A DNA stretch of 24,227 nucleotides from Setaria digitata (lineage: Eukaryota > Nematoda > Chromadorea > Rhabditida > Setariidae): NCBI GenBank assembly GCA_003640385.1, contig RCAB01000720.1, positions 1 to 24,227 of the forward strand. Direction: 5' to 3'. The notes below the pieces were generated by a model. The model was not told the origin of the DNA. It worked only from the letters and a program-made list of their open reading frames with translations, and ran no database searches. Position 1 is the first letter of the stretch. Each line of letters starts with the position of its first letter. This document shows, in pieces, positions 1 through 11,800 of this stretch. Both the position numbers and the translations under genes were made by a program.

Positions 1-858
1 ACCAAGAATTGATCACATTTGCAAATCATTGGTTTTTGTTTTCATTTGTTCTGGTAATTTTTTCTCCACAGTGATATGTGGAAAAAAAAGAAACTAATTT
101 CTTATAAAAACCTCAGAAGTTCGAAGAAAACTATTGTTTTTTCTTTTTTTTCAGGATCTTTTGTGTGAAAATACTGTAGAAGTGATGGGAAAAGAAAAAA
201 TGGGCGAAAGTATTTCACGCAAAGTAATCTATGAAATTTAGTTCAAATCAACTGTCCTGTCCAATTTACCTATCATTCGCCGATAGCTGGTTGTTTATAT
301 GTCAACAAAAACTTTCCTACCAAATTCCATCTGTTCTTTTCTCAATAGTTCCCGTTCAAGACTCATTCAACAGAATATATTATTTAGTTTCTTTAAGATA
401 TTCAATTTTATCCTACAAAAATATTTGCGAAACAAAGAGCACTCATCATTTGCTTTTAAATTGCGCTAAGCTGATGATTGCTATTTGAAAAATTGGAGCA
501 AAATATTGATTAGACTTTTATCATAAAATGCATACAACTGTTAATATTTCCTCATTAAAATATTAATTATTAATATGCGTTATATGTTAAGCAAATGAAG
601 CCAGTGATTAATTTATGCAATAAATGCAAAGAAATATACAGACATTAGGTAGATGAGAGAAGAGAAAAGTTACGGTATGCATCAGTTACGGAATTCGAAC
701 TGAACAATAATCTAAGACGACCTGACATTACAAATGCGATCAAGCAAGGTTTTTGTATGCAAGCTAAATTTAAAAGAACACTAAAAAAGCAACAATATTG
801 GAAATGTGCTTTTGAAAAGCTGAAGAAAATGAAGAGGTCATGCCTGGCCAAGTATTAA
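1..858 (+). CDS. 3' end of an unrecognised gene (partial, runs in from the left edge)
   Basis: Three exon-like blocks join in one frame: 1-31 (frame starts at base 2, donor TTG|GTTTTT), 155-223 (acceptor after a T-rich tract ending TTTCAG, donor AAA|GTAATC) and 649-858 (acceptor ATTAG, stop TAA at 856-858). The visible C-terminal part is about 102 aa. It begins PRIDHICKSL, passes through DLLCENTVEVMGKEKMGES and ends in a basic stretch KLKKMKRSCLAKY. The last exon is open for 69 codons without a start, as expected of an internal or terminal exon. An AATAAA lies at 919-924, about 60 bases after the stop. I recognise no family; the charged, Lys-rich composition suggests an intracellular helical protein, but no function is assigned. 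The intron at 224-648 could hide another exon. The open frame, phase match and polyadenylation signal support it; the weak donors lower confidence. Confidence 0.45.
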
Positions 859-918
859 ATTAACAAATGCATTTTTCTTATGAGAAGACAGTTGGATCAC
901 ACTAAAAGATTAGTCTAT

Positions 919-924
919 AATAAA
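919..924 (+). promoter_or_regulatory. Candidate polyadenylation signal AATAAA
   Basis: AATAAA lies 60 bases downstream of the TAA of the left-edge partial gene, a usual distance for a nematode 3' end. In such AT-rich DNA the hexamer also occurs by chance, so its value is mainly as support for the gene ending at 858. Confidence 0.35.
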
Positions 925-1857
925 GGAAAAATTAATGATTTCTTAGCTGGATAGGTGAAAAGACAATCATGAAAAAAAAAGAACAACACAAGAAAACCTT
1001 TAGTTCTCGAAGCAATGAAGTAAGCTAAATCATAAAAATGAAAGACTTCAACGAGAGCAGTGCAATAAACTAAGCATATTTGTCACAGCATTTAGTTCTT
1101 TTCCACCCTAATTAATGTAAGTTCGAAATGAAATATTTATAACACACGAATATTTCAAATATTTTTTTTTTTTATTTTGATTTGTGGCGTTTGCAAACCC
1201 TTCTCTTCTTTCATCCAATCGTTCACCTATGATACAGTAAGTGTGAGTTGCTGTCAAAGTAAATAGAATTAACTGAGAACATAGAACCAAAAAAAAAAAA
1301 AACATTAGTTTAAAAAAGAAAATTCATTGTACATTAACAATATTCCAGGGATCAGTTCAATAGTTCCCTTATGTATTTTATCAAATAAGGTGCAAATGTA
1401 CAATAGCAATTAATATGGAATGAAACCGAAAATCAAAGCAGCCATCGGTTAAAATATGCTGCACAATTGCACTCAAAGATGATAACTAATTAGTTGCATT
1501 AACTGCTAATCAAGGAACATTTTCACGTCGAACAACCTGAATTGCATTTTCAAGTTTATGTTACGAAATAGTTTGTCACGAACTAATTGCTTAATCTCAG
1601 CTTTCTTTTCTCTATACAAAAGCTGAGGGAATTAATGCAAACGGTTAAAGCAATATGACGAGTTCAAGGATTTTACGACTTTGCACCAATCGGCCATTCC
1701 GACCACATCGATTAAAAAGTTTATTTTATGCGAAATAGAAAAATTGGTCCTTACAGCTAATAAACTAAAGATTCTAAATGCACAATATGTGCAAAATAAT
1801 CTTTAATCTTGATCCAATCTTAGTCAAAAACAAATAAATAAATTAAATGAATTAAGT
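925..1857. other. Intergenic stretch, no gene seen
   Basis: AT-rich DNA with frequent stops in all frames. Open frames here (for example at 1108-1305 on the - strand) translate to low-complexity Phe/Lys runs driven by poly-A/T tracts near 1160 and 1290. No splice-bounded open block or RNA gene was recognised. Confidence 0.6.
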
Positions 1858-2816
1858 GAAAAGCAAGCGGAAAAAATCTACTTATTAAGAAAATAAGAAA
1901 TGGCAAATTAAAAGAGAAGCATGCAAGACAAATTGAGAAAATGAGAAAAGTGAGAAATAGTAAAGTAAGAGAAAAGTGTGAAAAATAAATGCCACATATG
2001 AAAAAATAAGAAGAAATAAATTCTGCAAAATAAGGGCTATCAATTAAAAAAAAAAAAAAAAATAAGCAATACCAAATGTAATTAAAAAATCGTATACAAA
2101 TCGTGTATATTCAGAAAATAAATTAGGAGAAAAGCATATATGCTACATATCAAGAAATGAGAAAAGGCAAAATATAGAAGAAAGGCATGCAAAGCAAGTA
2201 ATACATGATAAAAAATTTTAAAAAAGAAGAGCAAATTTATGAGAAAAAACATTAAAACAAAATGCTACGCAGTAAAACATGCTAATTAAGTAAAAAATAA
2301 ATAAATTCTTACAAAATAAATTCTACATATTAAGAAAACAAGAAAAGGTAAATGTAATGAAAAAGCAAGCAAAACAATTCATATATATTTAAAAAAATAA
2401 GAAGTAAATTCAGAGAAAACATACAGAGCAAACTGTATTTAAAAAAAAAAAAAAAAGTGCAGAAAAAACAAAAAGTAAATTTGAGATAAAAACATTAAAA
2501 TGAATGCTGTATATTAAGAAAACAAGAAGTAAATTGCGAGAAAAAAGAGTGGAATGTAAATGCTTAAAATAAGAAAGTTAAATAAAGTAAAAGGCATGCA
2601 AAACAAATCTTACATTTAAGAAAACAAACGTAAGAGAAAGAAAAGCACGCGAAATCAGCGCTGAATATTAAGAAAATAAGATAAGGTAAAATAGAAGAAA
2701 GGCATGCGAAGAAAATAGTGAAGATTTAAAAAAATAAGAAAAGGTGGATGAAGTGAAGTGCAAAACAAATGCTACATATTAAGGAATTAAAAAAGGTAAA
2801 TGGGAGGGTGTGAATT
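1858..2816. repeat. Degenerate A/G-rich tandem repeat (satellite-like)
   Basis: About 960 bases are strongly purine-biased on the + strand and made of shuffled copies of a few short modules. A core like CATATTAAGAAAAYAAGAAA recurs near 2143, 2325, 2507, 2663 and 2771; the first two spacings are both about 182 bases and the later ones about 156 and 109. A second module, GGCATGCAAARCAA, recurs near 1919, 2187, 2593 and 2701, and a third, AGAAGTAAATT, near 2400 and 2525. Two A-runs of about 16 to 18 bases are embedded near 2047 and 2440. No open reading frame survives. I read it as an old, eroded tandem array with an irregular unit; it resembles no transposon I know. Confidence 0.6.
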
Positions 2817-5123
2817 CTAACGGTTTGAATTTGCGCTACCCACAACTCAAACAGGTCTAACTTTACATAAAAATTAACGAATGATACAAATATGAAAAAA
2901 GAAGCGCCATTTATTTTTAGAAATGTTATAAAGTATTAAGAGAAGCAATAGAAGCCTCTTCGCCTTTCTCCGTATTCAAAACCACAATGTTGTATTATTT
3001 CATCAGGAGAAGACAGTTATAAAGAGACTAATTGAATCAGTAAATGTAAAACACTAACTTCCTACTAAGAAGTTGATTCGACATTTCTACCTCAACCATA
3101 GCTCATATAAATCTTTCACTTATAGATAAGCCACTGCTGAATCTGTTTCGATAAGTTGAACAAATATTTTTGATATGCCTCAGTCCAGTACTAACTAGAC
3201 TGGAAATAAATGCTTTCTTTTCAGGAAAATAATGACAAATTGCTGCATGGAATAACAACTGAAATGCATTTTATAATAAAACACAAAAGCAAAACTGAAA
3301 GTCAATCGCTAATAATAGAGCAGAAAATAACAATTCTACCAAAAACAATAAAGCTGCAGCCAAGGAAGTGTAATATGTTGTAGGACTGGCTCAGCGAACG
3401 GTACCATGTCCTTATTTGCTTATTCCTTCCCACCCATTTCATCCCATTCGTACGTGTCTTCACAGCTCCACCCGATCCTCTTACCGTACTGATAGGAATA
3501 AAAAAAAAAGAATGCTGCATGAAATACACAGGAAAAAGACGTATCGAAAGTAGCGAAGGTAAGATAAAATTAGAGCTAAGAAAAATGCATTAATTACATT
3601 CCCATTAATTTTAAAAAAAATTACAGAAGAAAAAGTTGGCAAATAAGGTAGGCTATGAGCTTTGTAAAGATAAATGCATAATTGCTCAAATCAACTTCAA
3701 AAGAAAAAATACTGTAAGTAATAACAACTTCAAATAATAAAATGAATGTAAAACCTGCATAAAAAATTTCAACCTCTCTGAAAAGAATATTGAAATTCTG
3801 CAAATCACGACATACGAAATTCTGGATTTTAGAAGCGTATGATTAACAATATTCGCAACCATTTTCTAGACATCTGTTGGGCGCAAAAAAAAATTTAAAA
3901 ATTGCAATGGTTCAGTTATTCAATCAGTTAATATATTTTTCTTGCTGAAACATATCAATTCTTCATAGTTTTTCATGTGGTAGTATACGAAAAAGTTATG
4001 TGTTTTTCTCATTACTTCAATACAGTTTAAATCTTTTGCCGAATAGTAATATTAGTATTTCGTTTGTTTTAACTTGCAATTTCTTCATTAGGAATATTTG
4101 ATGCTTTAGGAAAACTAACAGTTTTCTGATTAATTCAAACAATTAAAAAGTGCAAGCTCTTTTGTTCTGGAGATTTTGGTACTAAAAAAGAAAAGAATAT
4201 CATAATCAATGACTTTGACTTGAACCAAAAAGGTCGTAGGCTTTTCGCTTGGTGAGACAATAGGACAAGCTAACAGTCTATGTCGAAAAAGGGCCAAATG
4301 GTGATGATGCGTAAAGAAATATGATAAAAAAGTTGGCTTCACTTTTATAGATCTGGCCTAACTATTTTTTTTCTTTTAATTATTACTGAATGAATTAAAT
4401 TCCTTGCTTATTATCAATTTGTTGTTATTATTCTCCTTATAATGATAATTATAATAAGACAGCAGTAATAGTAATAAAAATTGCGACCACGATTATATTA
4501 TTTGTTCTGAATATTATTATTATATCATTTTTTTTTTTAATTTTTAAAAAATTGCTCCCACTCAATAATGTTAGATTCAATTCTCCAAGCAGTTGTCATT
4601 TTTTTCTATTTTTTACTTCTTTTACTTATCCAAAGGAAAAAGGAATTTGTAGGAAAACGCATTTTACAGTCCACCTTGATTGGAATTTCTTTTTAATCTG
4701 TCAAATTTGAAAATCAAAGTTAAGCATACTTATACAATGTTGTCACTCAGCAAAGAACGATAGAGTTCTTCTATAACACTTGAAAGAAATTTTGTTAAAG
4801 TACCGAAAGTAATTAAAAAGATAAATAGCTACATTTAAATTCCATGACACCACAGTCATATAGCTGATCTCAAACATTTGCAAGACGTGTGATGTTTTAG
4901 CGTTAAAAAAAATTGAGTACGAGGATTAATGACCGCGAATTCAACAAATTTTATTCCAAATACTGTGCACCGTTGCATTATTTCCAGTTGAATTTCACGG
5001 TTTTTAAAGTAAAATTTTTTTAATTTGCAAAAACGTTTCTAAATGATATCAGCTTATGATTCCAATCTAACGGAAATAATGACTAAAATTACCTCAACTT
5101 GATTCTCGGAGCATGATGGAGGT
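2817..5123. other. Intergenic stretch, no convincing gene
   Basis: Mostly AT-rich unique sequence. It holds A/T homopolymer runs and a short TTA/ATA-rich microsatellite-like patch around 4425-4530. A patch at about 3355-3490 is clearly richer in G+C than its surroundings and is open on the - strand, but has no matching splice partner; it is discussed as a finding. I see no exon set, RNA gene or mobile-element ends. Confidence 0.5.
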
Positions 5124-5129
5124 TTTATT
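5124..5129 (-). promoter_or_regulatory. Candidate polyadenylation signal for the L15 gene
   Basis: TTTATT on the + strand reads AATAAA on the - strand, about 160 bases beyond the stop codon of the mitochondrial L15 gene. The position fits a 3' UTR end, but the hexamer is common in this AT-rich context. Confidence 0.35.
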
Positions 5130-5289
5130 TCGAAATCTTCAAACTCTACGTTTAAAAAATATAAGTCGGTATGGTAAAGCTTATAATAATTACAGCATCT
5201 TACTGGATATATGCTTTCGGATTTGTGACATTATTACAATCAATATGAAACATTGTGAAATAACCATCTTTCTGTACAGTACATGGGAA

Positions 5290-7408
5290 TCATGAGTGTT
5301 TAAAATCATTCTCGCGCATTGATGTTAATGAAAAAGTAGTGGCATAAGAGTGGTCCGTAACAAAATTATCTTCTGCGCTATTGTCAATTCCATAATATTT
5401 GCGAAGAACTGGATGCAGTGGAGCAAAACATTTCTTATCTTTCAAACTAATTATTGAACCAGATGGAATTCCAAGAAACAACTGATCGCGCTCCTTTTCT
5501 TCCCAATTTTCTTGAGCAGGTTCCCTTTTGTATCCCATAATTTGAGCCAGTTCCTCTTCAGCTTTACTTAGATCTTCAGGATTCGCCAAATAACCGCGAT
5601 GTCGAGGATCGGTGTAGAGTGACATGAGATTTCCTGGTGGAGCTTTTCGTCGTGGGATAGGCTTTCCTATGATTAACAATGATTAAGTTTAATATATAAC
5701 GCATGCGTAAGATTGATAGTACGGCTGAAGTCACGAAATAAGTCATTAAATGAGGGAAATTATTTAATAAAAATGAAATAGATGAAAACAGTGAAGGGAA
5801 GTTAGAACTTCGAACAGTGAATTAATACTTCACTTTGGATTGCTAAAGAAAATTTTCTAAGATGAATAATTATGAACTAGAGGAGTTTGGAATAATATTA
5901 AGATCTGGAGTCTCGATGAGAACATATACCTGATAAAAACCACTTTTCAGGATCAACAGCTGCTTCCAACGCTGCCGCATCATAATAAGCAAGTCGAATT
6001 CTACCTCCCGCTCTTTCCACGGCTGCAATTGCAGTTTCTGATGCCCACTGTACTTCGAGGTTCACAGCAGAAGAAAAACAATCAGCGCCCTAAAAAAAAA
6101 AAAAGAAGAAAAAAGAAAAAAAAATTTGAAAATTTCAAAACTTCTGAAAAGTGTAATTTTTTTTTTTTGAATTCCAAACATTTGCACAATTTGAGCAGCA
6201 TAAACGCATCCTTTTCCTTGATTAAGAATGTAATTTTTTCTAAAATCAAATAAAATTGAAGTATTAAGAAATGAAAAAACGATGTACTCTTACTTGATCT
6301 GTAAGCTGCACCCCAAACTGCCGTAATGAAGGCTTGCAATGGTATCGTCGAGTATTGCACAAAGCAGTAATATCAATCAAAATTGAAGTATCTAACCAAC
6401 CTAAATCGATAAGTCGTTGTAGTTCAATCAATGATAACGGTGGATACTCACGCCGCAAGCTGAAAACACCAATAGGATCTAAGCGAATTTCTTTTAAAAT
6501 AAGAACTCTTGCATTTTCTGCATGGTAAGATTTCGCAAAAAAATAAAAAAATAAAAAAGAGCTACGATGAGATAATGACGGAAAAAGGTAAAAAAAAAAA
6601 AAAATCTGCAAAAAAAAAAAAAAAAAAAAACAAATAAGAGAAGACGTCAAAACATGGATTCCAACAAAATAAGAGGATAAGTTAAGTAAATTTGTAATGT
6701 CCGGACTTCCTATTTTATGATTTCATTGTTTCAAGAATTAACGCTATTTTGTAAGTCATCTTTCACTGATTATTATATTGGAATATACCAACTACACTTA
6801 GTAGAATCATAAGTTTATTTTGTGCTTATTTCCAAGATAATAAGTAGTCTACGACAGGAAATGAATGATTTATTACCATGTGAACGTTGCTATATCAGAA
6901 AAATTACTGATTAAAAGTTATGAAAACGCATACTTAATATCTCCGTTAAAATATTTTTCTCCTGGAAAAAGACGCTGCCATGGGAGATAGAAATTACCCC
7001 AAATCCATCCAAGTGGAGGTTTCGCTGCATGTTGCAATTCGCCAATTGTATGTCCTGCCTGATTGTGTAGAGAAGACTTTAACTGACGACCCTTAAATAA
7101 ATGCTACTATTAGTATTTCAAAGGGAATTATTGCAGCATTAAGTTTATGTAGATTATTCTGAAAAGCCAACCCTTCAAAAAGAATCAGTTACGCGTCATA
7201 CGATTAGCACGAGTGTAACGTCATCAAAAAACTCATTGCTAGCAGAATCAAAATATTTACCACTAACAACAATTTTTAGTTGGAACAATCTCCGTACCTG
7301 AGTTCTAGCACCAGGATTATCTCTAAGATCCTGTTTCTGCAGACGACTTGCGTTCTCCACGTAGTGTAAGGCACGTTCACGGGCCGATTTAATTACTTTT
7401 GAAGCCAT
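5290..7408 (-). CDS. mrpl-15: Mitochondrial large-subunit ribosomal protein L15 (uL15m)
   Basis: Structural protein of the mitochondrial large ribosomal subunit, nuclear-encoded and imported into the matrix. Five exons on the - strand: 7298-7408, 6934-7091, 6294-6459, 5930-6089 and 5290-5666. All have GT..AG borders and matching phases, giving 972 bases or 323 aa (human L15m is about 296). Residues 28-34 (LRDNPGA) match the N-terminal NPG segment of the family. Residues 91-111 (from LRREYPPLSLIELQRLIDLG) and 139-149 (FGVQLTDQGAD) are strong family matches. Residues 155-173 (NLEVQWASETAIAAVERAG) and 199-208 (GKPIPRRKAP) are also typical, followed by YTDPRHRGYLA. The region at about 55-85 (GELQHAAKPPLGWIWG onward) differs from the human protein as I remember it and looks like the nematode form. 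The ATG at 7406-7408 was chosen because the frame upstream shows no family similarity. A CTCAG 13 bases upstream could be a spliced-leader acceptor. The intron at 6460-6933 holds long A-runs. Confidence 0.93.
6575..6640. repeat. Interrupted poly-A tract inside an L15 intron
   Basis: Two long A-runs (about 6590-6604 and 6610-6630) separated by TCTGC lie in the second intron of the mitochondrial L15 gene. On the coding strand they read as a poly-T tract far upstream of the acceptor. Together with the nearby AAATAAAAAAATAAAA run this is simple low-complexity DNA with no further meaning visible. Confidence 0.6.
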
Positions 7409-8844
7409 TCCTAAACTAACCTGAGCGGTAATTTTATCGTAATTTATAACAGACATTTGTACACACCGTAATGCCCATATGAAGAAACGCATCAGCTCAT
7501 GAACACTTTTCAACTTGTGAATATTGGTTAATAACCATTTTATAAACTGAGTGATATGGACAAATAATGAAGTTTATTAGTAAATAATGTCGATAAAATA
7601 TAACGATAAGTGCAAAAGTGGAGATAATAACACAGTATATTTTACCATGGTCCATAAATAACCTTGAAATTGGGAAAAAAGTGACAAAATCCGAATACCT
7701 TCCTCTCATTCATCTATTAAATAAAAGAACCTAAAGGCTAATCAAAAAACACTTTAAACATAACTGCAAAGCTAAATTCTGCTTTGTAGAAGTCCGAAAA
7801 AAAATAACTCTTAATTCATATTTCCTTAATATTTCAAGACTTCAAAACTTTCCATTTAAAATCTTCGTGCTCGAACTACAGAAAATAATATAAATTAAAA
7901 CTCCAAAAAAAAAGCAAATAAAAAAGATATGCCAGTTTTTCAATAAAATAAACCAAACATAGACGTATTTTGTTACAGGATAACAAAACGCCATTGACAG
8001 CAGTTAACGCAGAATAGAGTCAAACACAAAGGATAATTAAGAAATAGCTTATGACAAAATGGATTGTAAAAGTCACATGAAATATGTAAATGGAGGCGTT
8101 CAAAAGAAATGTTTATCAATTTATACCTCACTTCTCACGTAATTTTATATCAACAAGGCCTATATATTTTATTTGTTCTGGGTTCGCAAATTTGTAATTT
8201 TCACTAATACCTTTTTCAATACCGCGCAGAGGCCATAGAAAGACAAAAATCCGTGGAGGAAATCCTCTGTAAGAAAAACTTTAAATATGAAAAATTGCAG
8301 GGATTTAGCAGTGATACACCTGAAATACAGAAAAGTTTTAAAACAAGTCAGATGCGATTATTCCACTTATTGTGTCTGAAAATGCGTAAATCACATATTG
8401 TACCCGGAATTGAAGTTCAGAAAGAACGTGAGAAAACATTTTTTGACTTGTTCATCTGACCGGAAGCAAAACAAGAAGTCTCAATGGAAATATTGCATTT
8501 AGACCGGATGAACAATTTAATTTATAAGAACTGATGTCTGTGGATGAAGCACTTGTTCGGACATGAATCATAGCTTTCAAGTCCCAACGAAGCCATGAAT
8601 GTACCAGTCAGCAAAACTATGGTGTGCAGCAGTGGTAAAAAGGTAAACAGAAAAACAGAGGTTTTAGAGAACTCATAATAGAGATAATCATATATTTTAC
8701 AAATATCACTGATTCAGTTTGGTTAAGATGAACTTGGGAGGAGGGTGAAGCAGAAATGTATCGATTCTCAATAGTTGGGGAATACCTCAAGAAATGTATT
8801 GAGCAAAAGCAGAAAAATACAAATAAAAAAAGAGAAACAACACA
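7409..8844. other. Intergenic stretch between L15 and the LolA-like membrane protein gene
   Basis: It should hold the promoter of the L15 gene (near 7409-7600) and the 3' UTR of the membrane-protein gene (just below 8845). No AATAAA was seen on the - strand close to the latter's stop. The only coding-like piece is an ORF at 8253-8459 on the + strand, listed separately. The rest is AT-rich with many stops in all frames. Confidence 0.5.
8253..8459 (+). pseudogene. Isolated coding-like ORF, possibly a decayed gene fragment
   Basis: A 68-codon ORF with a mixed, soluble-protein-like composition (MEEILCKKNFKYEKLQGF at its start, KEREKTFFDLFI at its end) and no homopolymer bias. The frame stays open upstream for a few codons (ERQKSV). 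After the TGA at 8457-8459 it continues open for about 25 codons (PEAKQEVSMEILHLDRMNN) before the next stop. That suggests either a worn coding sequence or chance. No splice-consistent partner exon and no family were recognised. It lies between two - strand genes. Confidence 0.2.
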
Positions 8845-11800
8845 TTATTCAAATACTTGATATGCAAGACCACTGAAACGTTGCCGCTTCCAAATAAAGT
8901 ACACAGTGCCGACACCAAGTGCTGCACCAAGCAAAAGCATGAAGAAACCAAGAACAAACATCGAACCACCTGTATAACCACGAAATGTGGGTGTTGGTAA
9001 TGGTCCCCAGACTGTTGGGATGTGACCCAAACTTGCTTTCGAAAGACTGAGCATCTGAAAAAAATATCAAGAAAACCGATTACTTCCTTAGCCATGGAGA
9101 ATTTGGACTTGAAATGCATTCAGGAACTTATTTCTTATATAAGTTTCATTTTCTGGAAACTTCTTTCTTTCATTCTAGAGCAACAATTTCTTTTAAAAAA
9201 TTTTATTTATGTATATATTTTCTTTTTTTTGAAATTAAATTCTTACCACTTTACGCTGCCTAATGAAAATTGGGAACGTAATATCTTTTTCCCTCATTGT
9301 TGTGTTCAATAGATTAACGGCTGACTCAGCACTTGTTTCAGCCTGAAGTAAAATGAAACTTTCGGGAGAAGGATCAAAATTTATACTGCTTCGAGTATTA
9401 ACGTCGAGGAACAGCCTTACACATTTTGGAATATGAATTACAGGAAAGTTTAGTTTTCGCTGCAATTTGAATAGCTATTGAAATAGCATATAGAGCATGG
9501 ACTTTCTACTTACCAAAAAACATCTCGTGCATCTCTGATCATAAAAACGAAATGCACACAATATTATATTATGCGGATACAGAATAAAACTATCACTAAA
9601 CTTACAGATCTGTTCCATGTATTAGCAGGCTTAACTCCAGATGCCTCACCAACAACGAAGAATGCAACAACATTTTCTTGAACTTGTTTAAACTGAAATG
9701 GAACTTCACTATTTTCAGGGAAGAGTAAAAACAGTAACCAATGTACACCTATAGCAAACTTTTGAAGATTTTTAACAAATAGACAGTACAGAATATTCCA
9801 AATGAATACGAGTTTCCTAGTATTTATACAATAGAAAAGTGAACTAAAATAACTGAAGCCGATTTAAAGAAATATTTTACTCACGAAAAAATTAGCAATT
9901 CGTAGCACGGAAATATTAGCAACGTGCGCAACAGTTTCTCGTAAACTCTCTCGAACTTGCCCAATTCCCAAGCTTTCCAAATCTTTCACTGTTGCTTAAA
10001 AAATTGGAGATAAAGGCAAATAAATTAAAATGAAAAAATACAAACTAAATTAATATCCAAGTGTAAAGATAAATAAAAGTGATATTTTCGATAAAGTCAA
10101 AATAGAAAGACAAATCAGAGGTTCTAAATAACTTACTATTGTTGATATTGACATAGAGATAGCTGTCTTCAACGAGCTTAAGACATGGATAGATGAAAAG
10201 TGAGGTTTGTTGAATTTCGGCTCTTGAGCCGTTCTTAAATGAGTGGACACGAATCACTGTTTTTCTTTCTTTTGACCCATTCTGAAATCAGTGCACATCA
10301 AAAAATAGTTGAAGAATATCTTCGAGACAATCAATTAAATTTAATTGGTAACTGCGAGGGTGCACAAATAAAAAGTACTTTTAAATAATAGTTTTAAATA
10401 ATACTTCGTAATTCAAAATTTTCAAGCTACCTTATGGTACTGGATTATTGAATGCAAGAAAGGTGCTGTAGCAGTTTCCACAATCCAATTTTCAGTCGTA
10501 TAAAGCATTTCAACAACTGTCGAGGTTGTGGGTGTACTATCGAATTTCGTGACATAAACATCCAACGGCATATTATCCACTATTCGCTAAAAATTTCTAT
10601 TTTAAATAAAGATAAAAGAAATTTAAGTGGCAAAATTTGACATTTCTGCTTGGATTTCATTGTAGAAAATAGGAATATATAAAATTTTAACTTTTCCCGC
10701 ATAGTAAAACGTTGAATTAACAGAGCTCCAGAATAACTGTGTCGGCTTCTTCAAGTCAATTTCCTTTGTTGATGCATTTACCATTTCGACGTCACCGAAA
10801 TTTTCATCAATGGCTGAAACGGAGCTACAAATGTTGTTCTCTCCATCCAGCACATATTGAAGGCCTGTAATTAAATGGAGATATCAGTTTTATTCAGTTG
10901 TATATTTTTCTTCCCGCTGAAATTCTTGAAATTTTAACTGTGTGAATGGTTGAAATTCAGTGTTCATAAATAAAAATGACCATGCATTATATCCAAACAG
11001 TGCTCAAGAAGTGACCAAAGAGTAGTCTCTCTTAACTTTTATATTCTAAATTTATGACTTATCTCGTGCAATTAAAGCACAGTACAAAATATAAGTAAGT
11101 AGCTAACGATTAATTCTAATTACTTTCCATCTGTTAGTATCTGAATTCCAGTGAAGTAACTAACCATACTGGAAATCATGGATAATATGAATATTTGTCA
11201 CCCCCTTAGGAATTGTTGCGTTTCCCATAAAAGGGACATCTTTTCCAGACTGAGCATTCAAGCGCATCCAAAATATGCGTTCATCGCCATTGTAATATAC
11301 CTATGTAAACAGAGAACGAGTAAAAAATAAGCCAAAAATTAGCGACGTTACATAATGCCAAAAATGTCTGGAATTAAAATGTCTTAAAAATTTTGTAGAT
11401 CATGGAAGAAAACTTCCTACAATTTCCTAAGACAAAAAATATTTAGCTATCCAAATGAGAACTGAAATTCATTACTACTTACATCAATATCGTGGACAAT
11501 TTTGCCATCAGTATCGATATAGTCAAAGGACATCTCGAATTTCTTCGGAAATACTACAGGCCTTCTAGCTTCCGGAAAACCGCTGCAGTACATTCCCTCG
11601 AGCAACTTGAAAATTGAATTTAAATATTAAATTTCAAAGATTAAGTATGTCTTGAACTGTGCCTTCAATATTTCAATTATAAGAGAACGCTCACTTCTGT
11701 TTCCAATTGTGCATCATCTGGCAACATTTCAAGTTGTGTAATATCAACAGAATCATGTCCGACTGTTTTATTATCAGCTGAAATAAAATTACACCACGAA

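Noticed and set aside
231..488. + strand ORF of 85 codons
   Set aside because: It has no splice or family support; it overlaps the donor end and intron of the left-edge gene, and its content fits chance.
560..576. Palindrome ATATTAATTATTAATAT
   Set aside because: A 17-base AT-only palindrome is expected by chance in DNA of this composition; no associated feature was seen.
645..851. - strand ORF of 68 codons
   Set aside because: It is the antisense of the proposed terminal exon at 649-858; the + strand reading has an acceptor, a stop and a polyadenylation signal in the right order.
6082..6360. ORFs on both strands over poly-A/T tracts near 6029-6360
   Set aside because: Phe/Lys-rich translations of homopolymer tracts in an L15 intron; the true exons here are in another frame.
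8787..9119. Alternative - strand frames over the last exon of the LolA-like gene
   Set aside because: Only the 8845-9054 frame follows the TTTTTCAG acceptor in phase and gives a clear membrane span.
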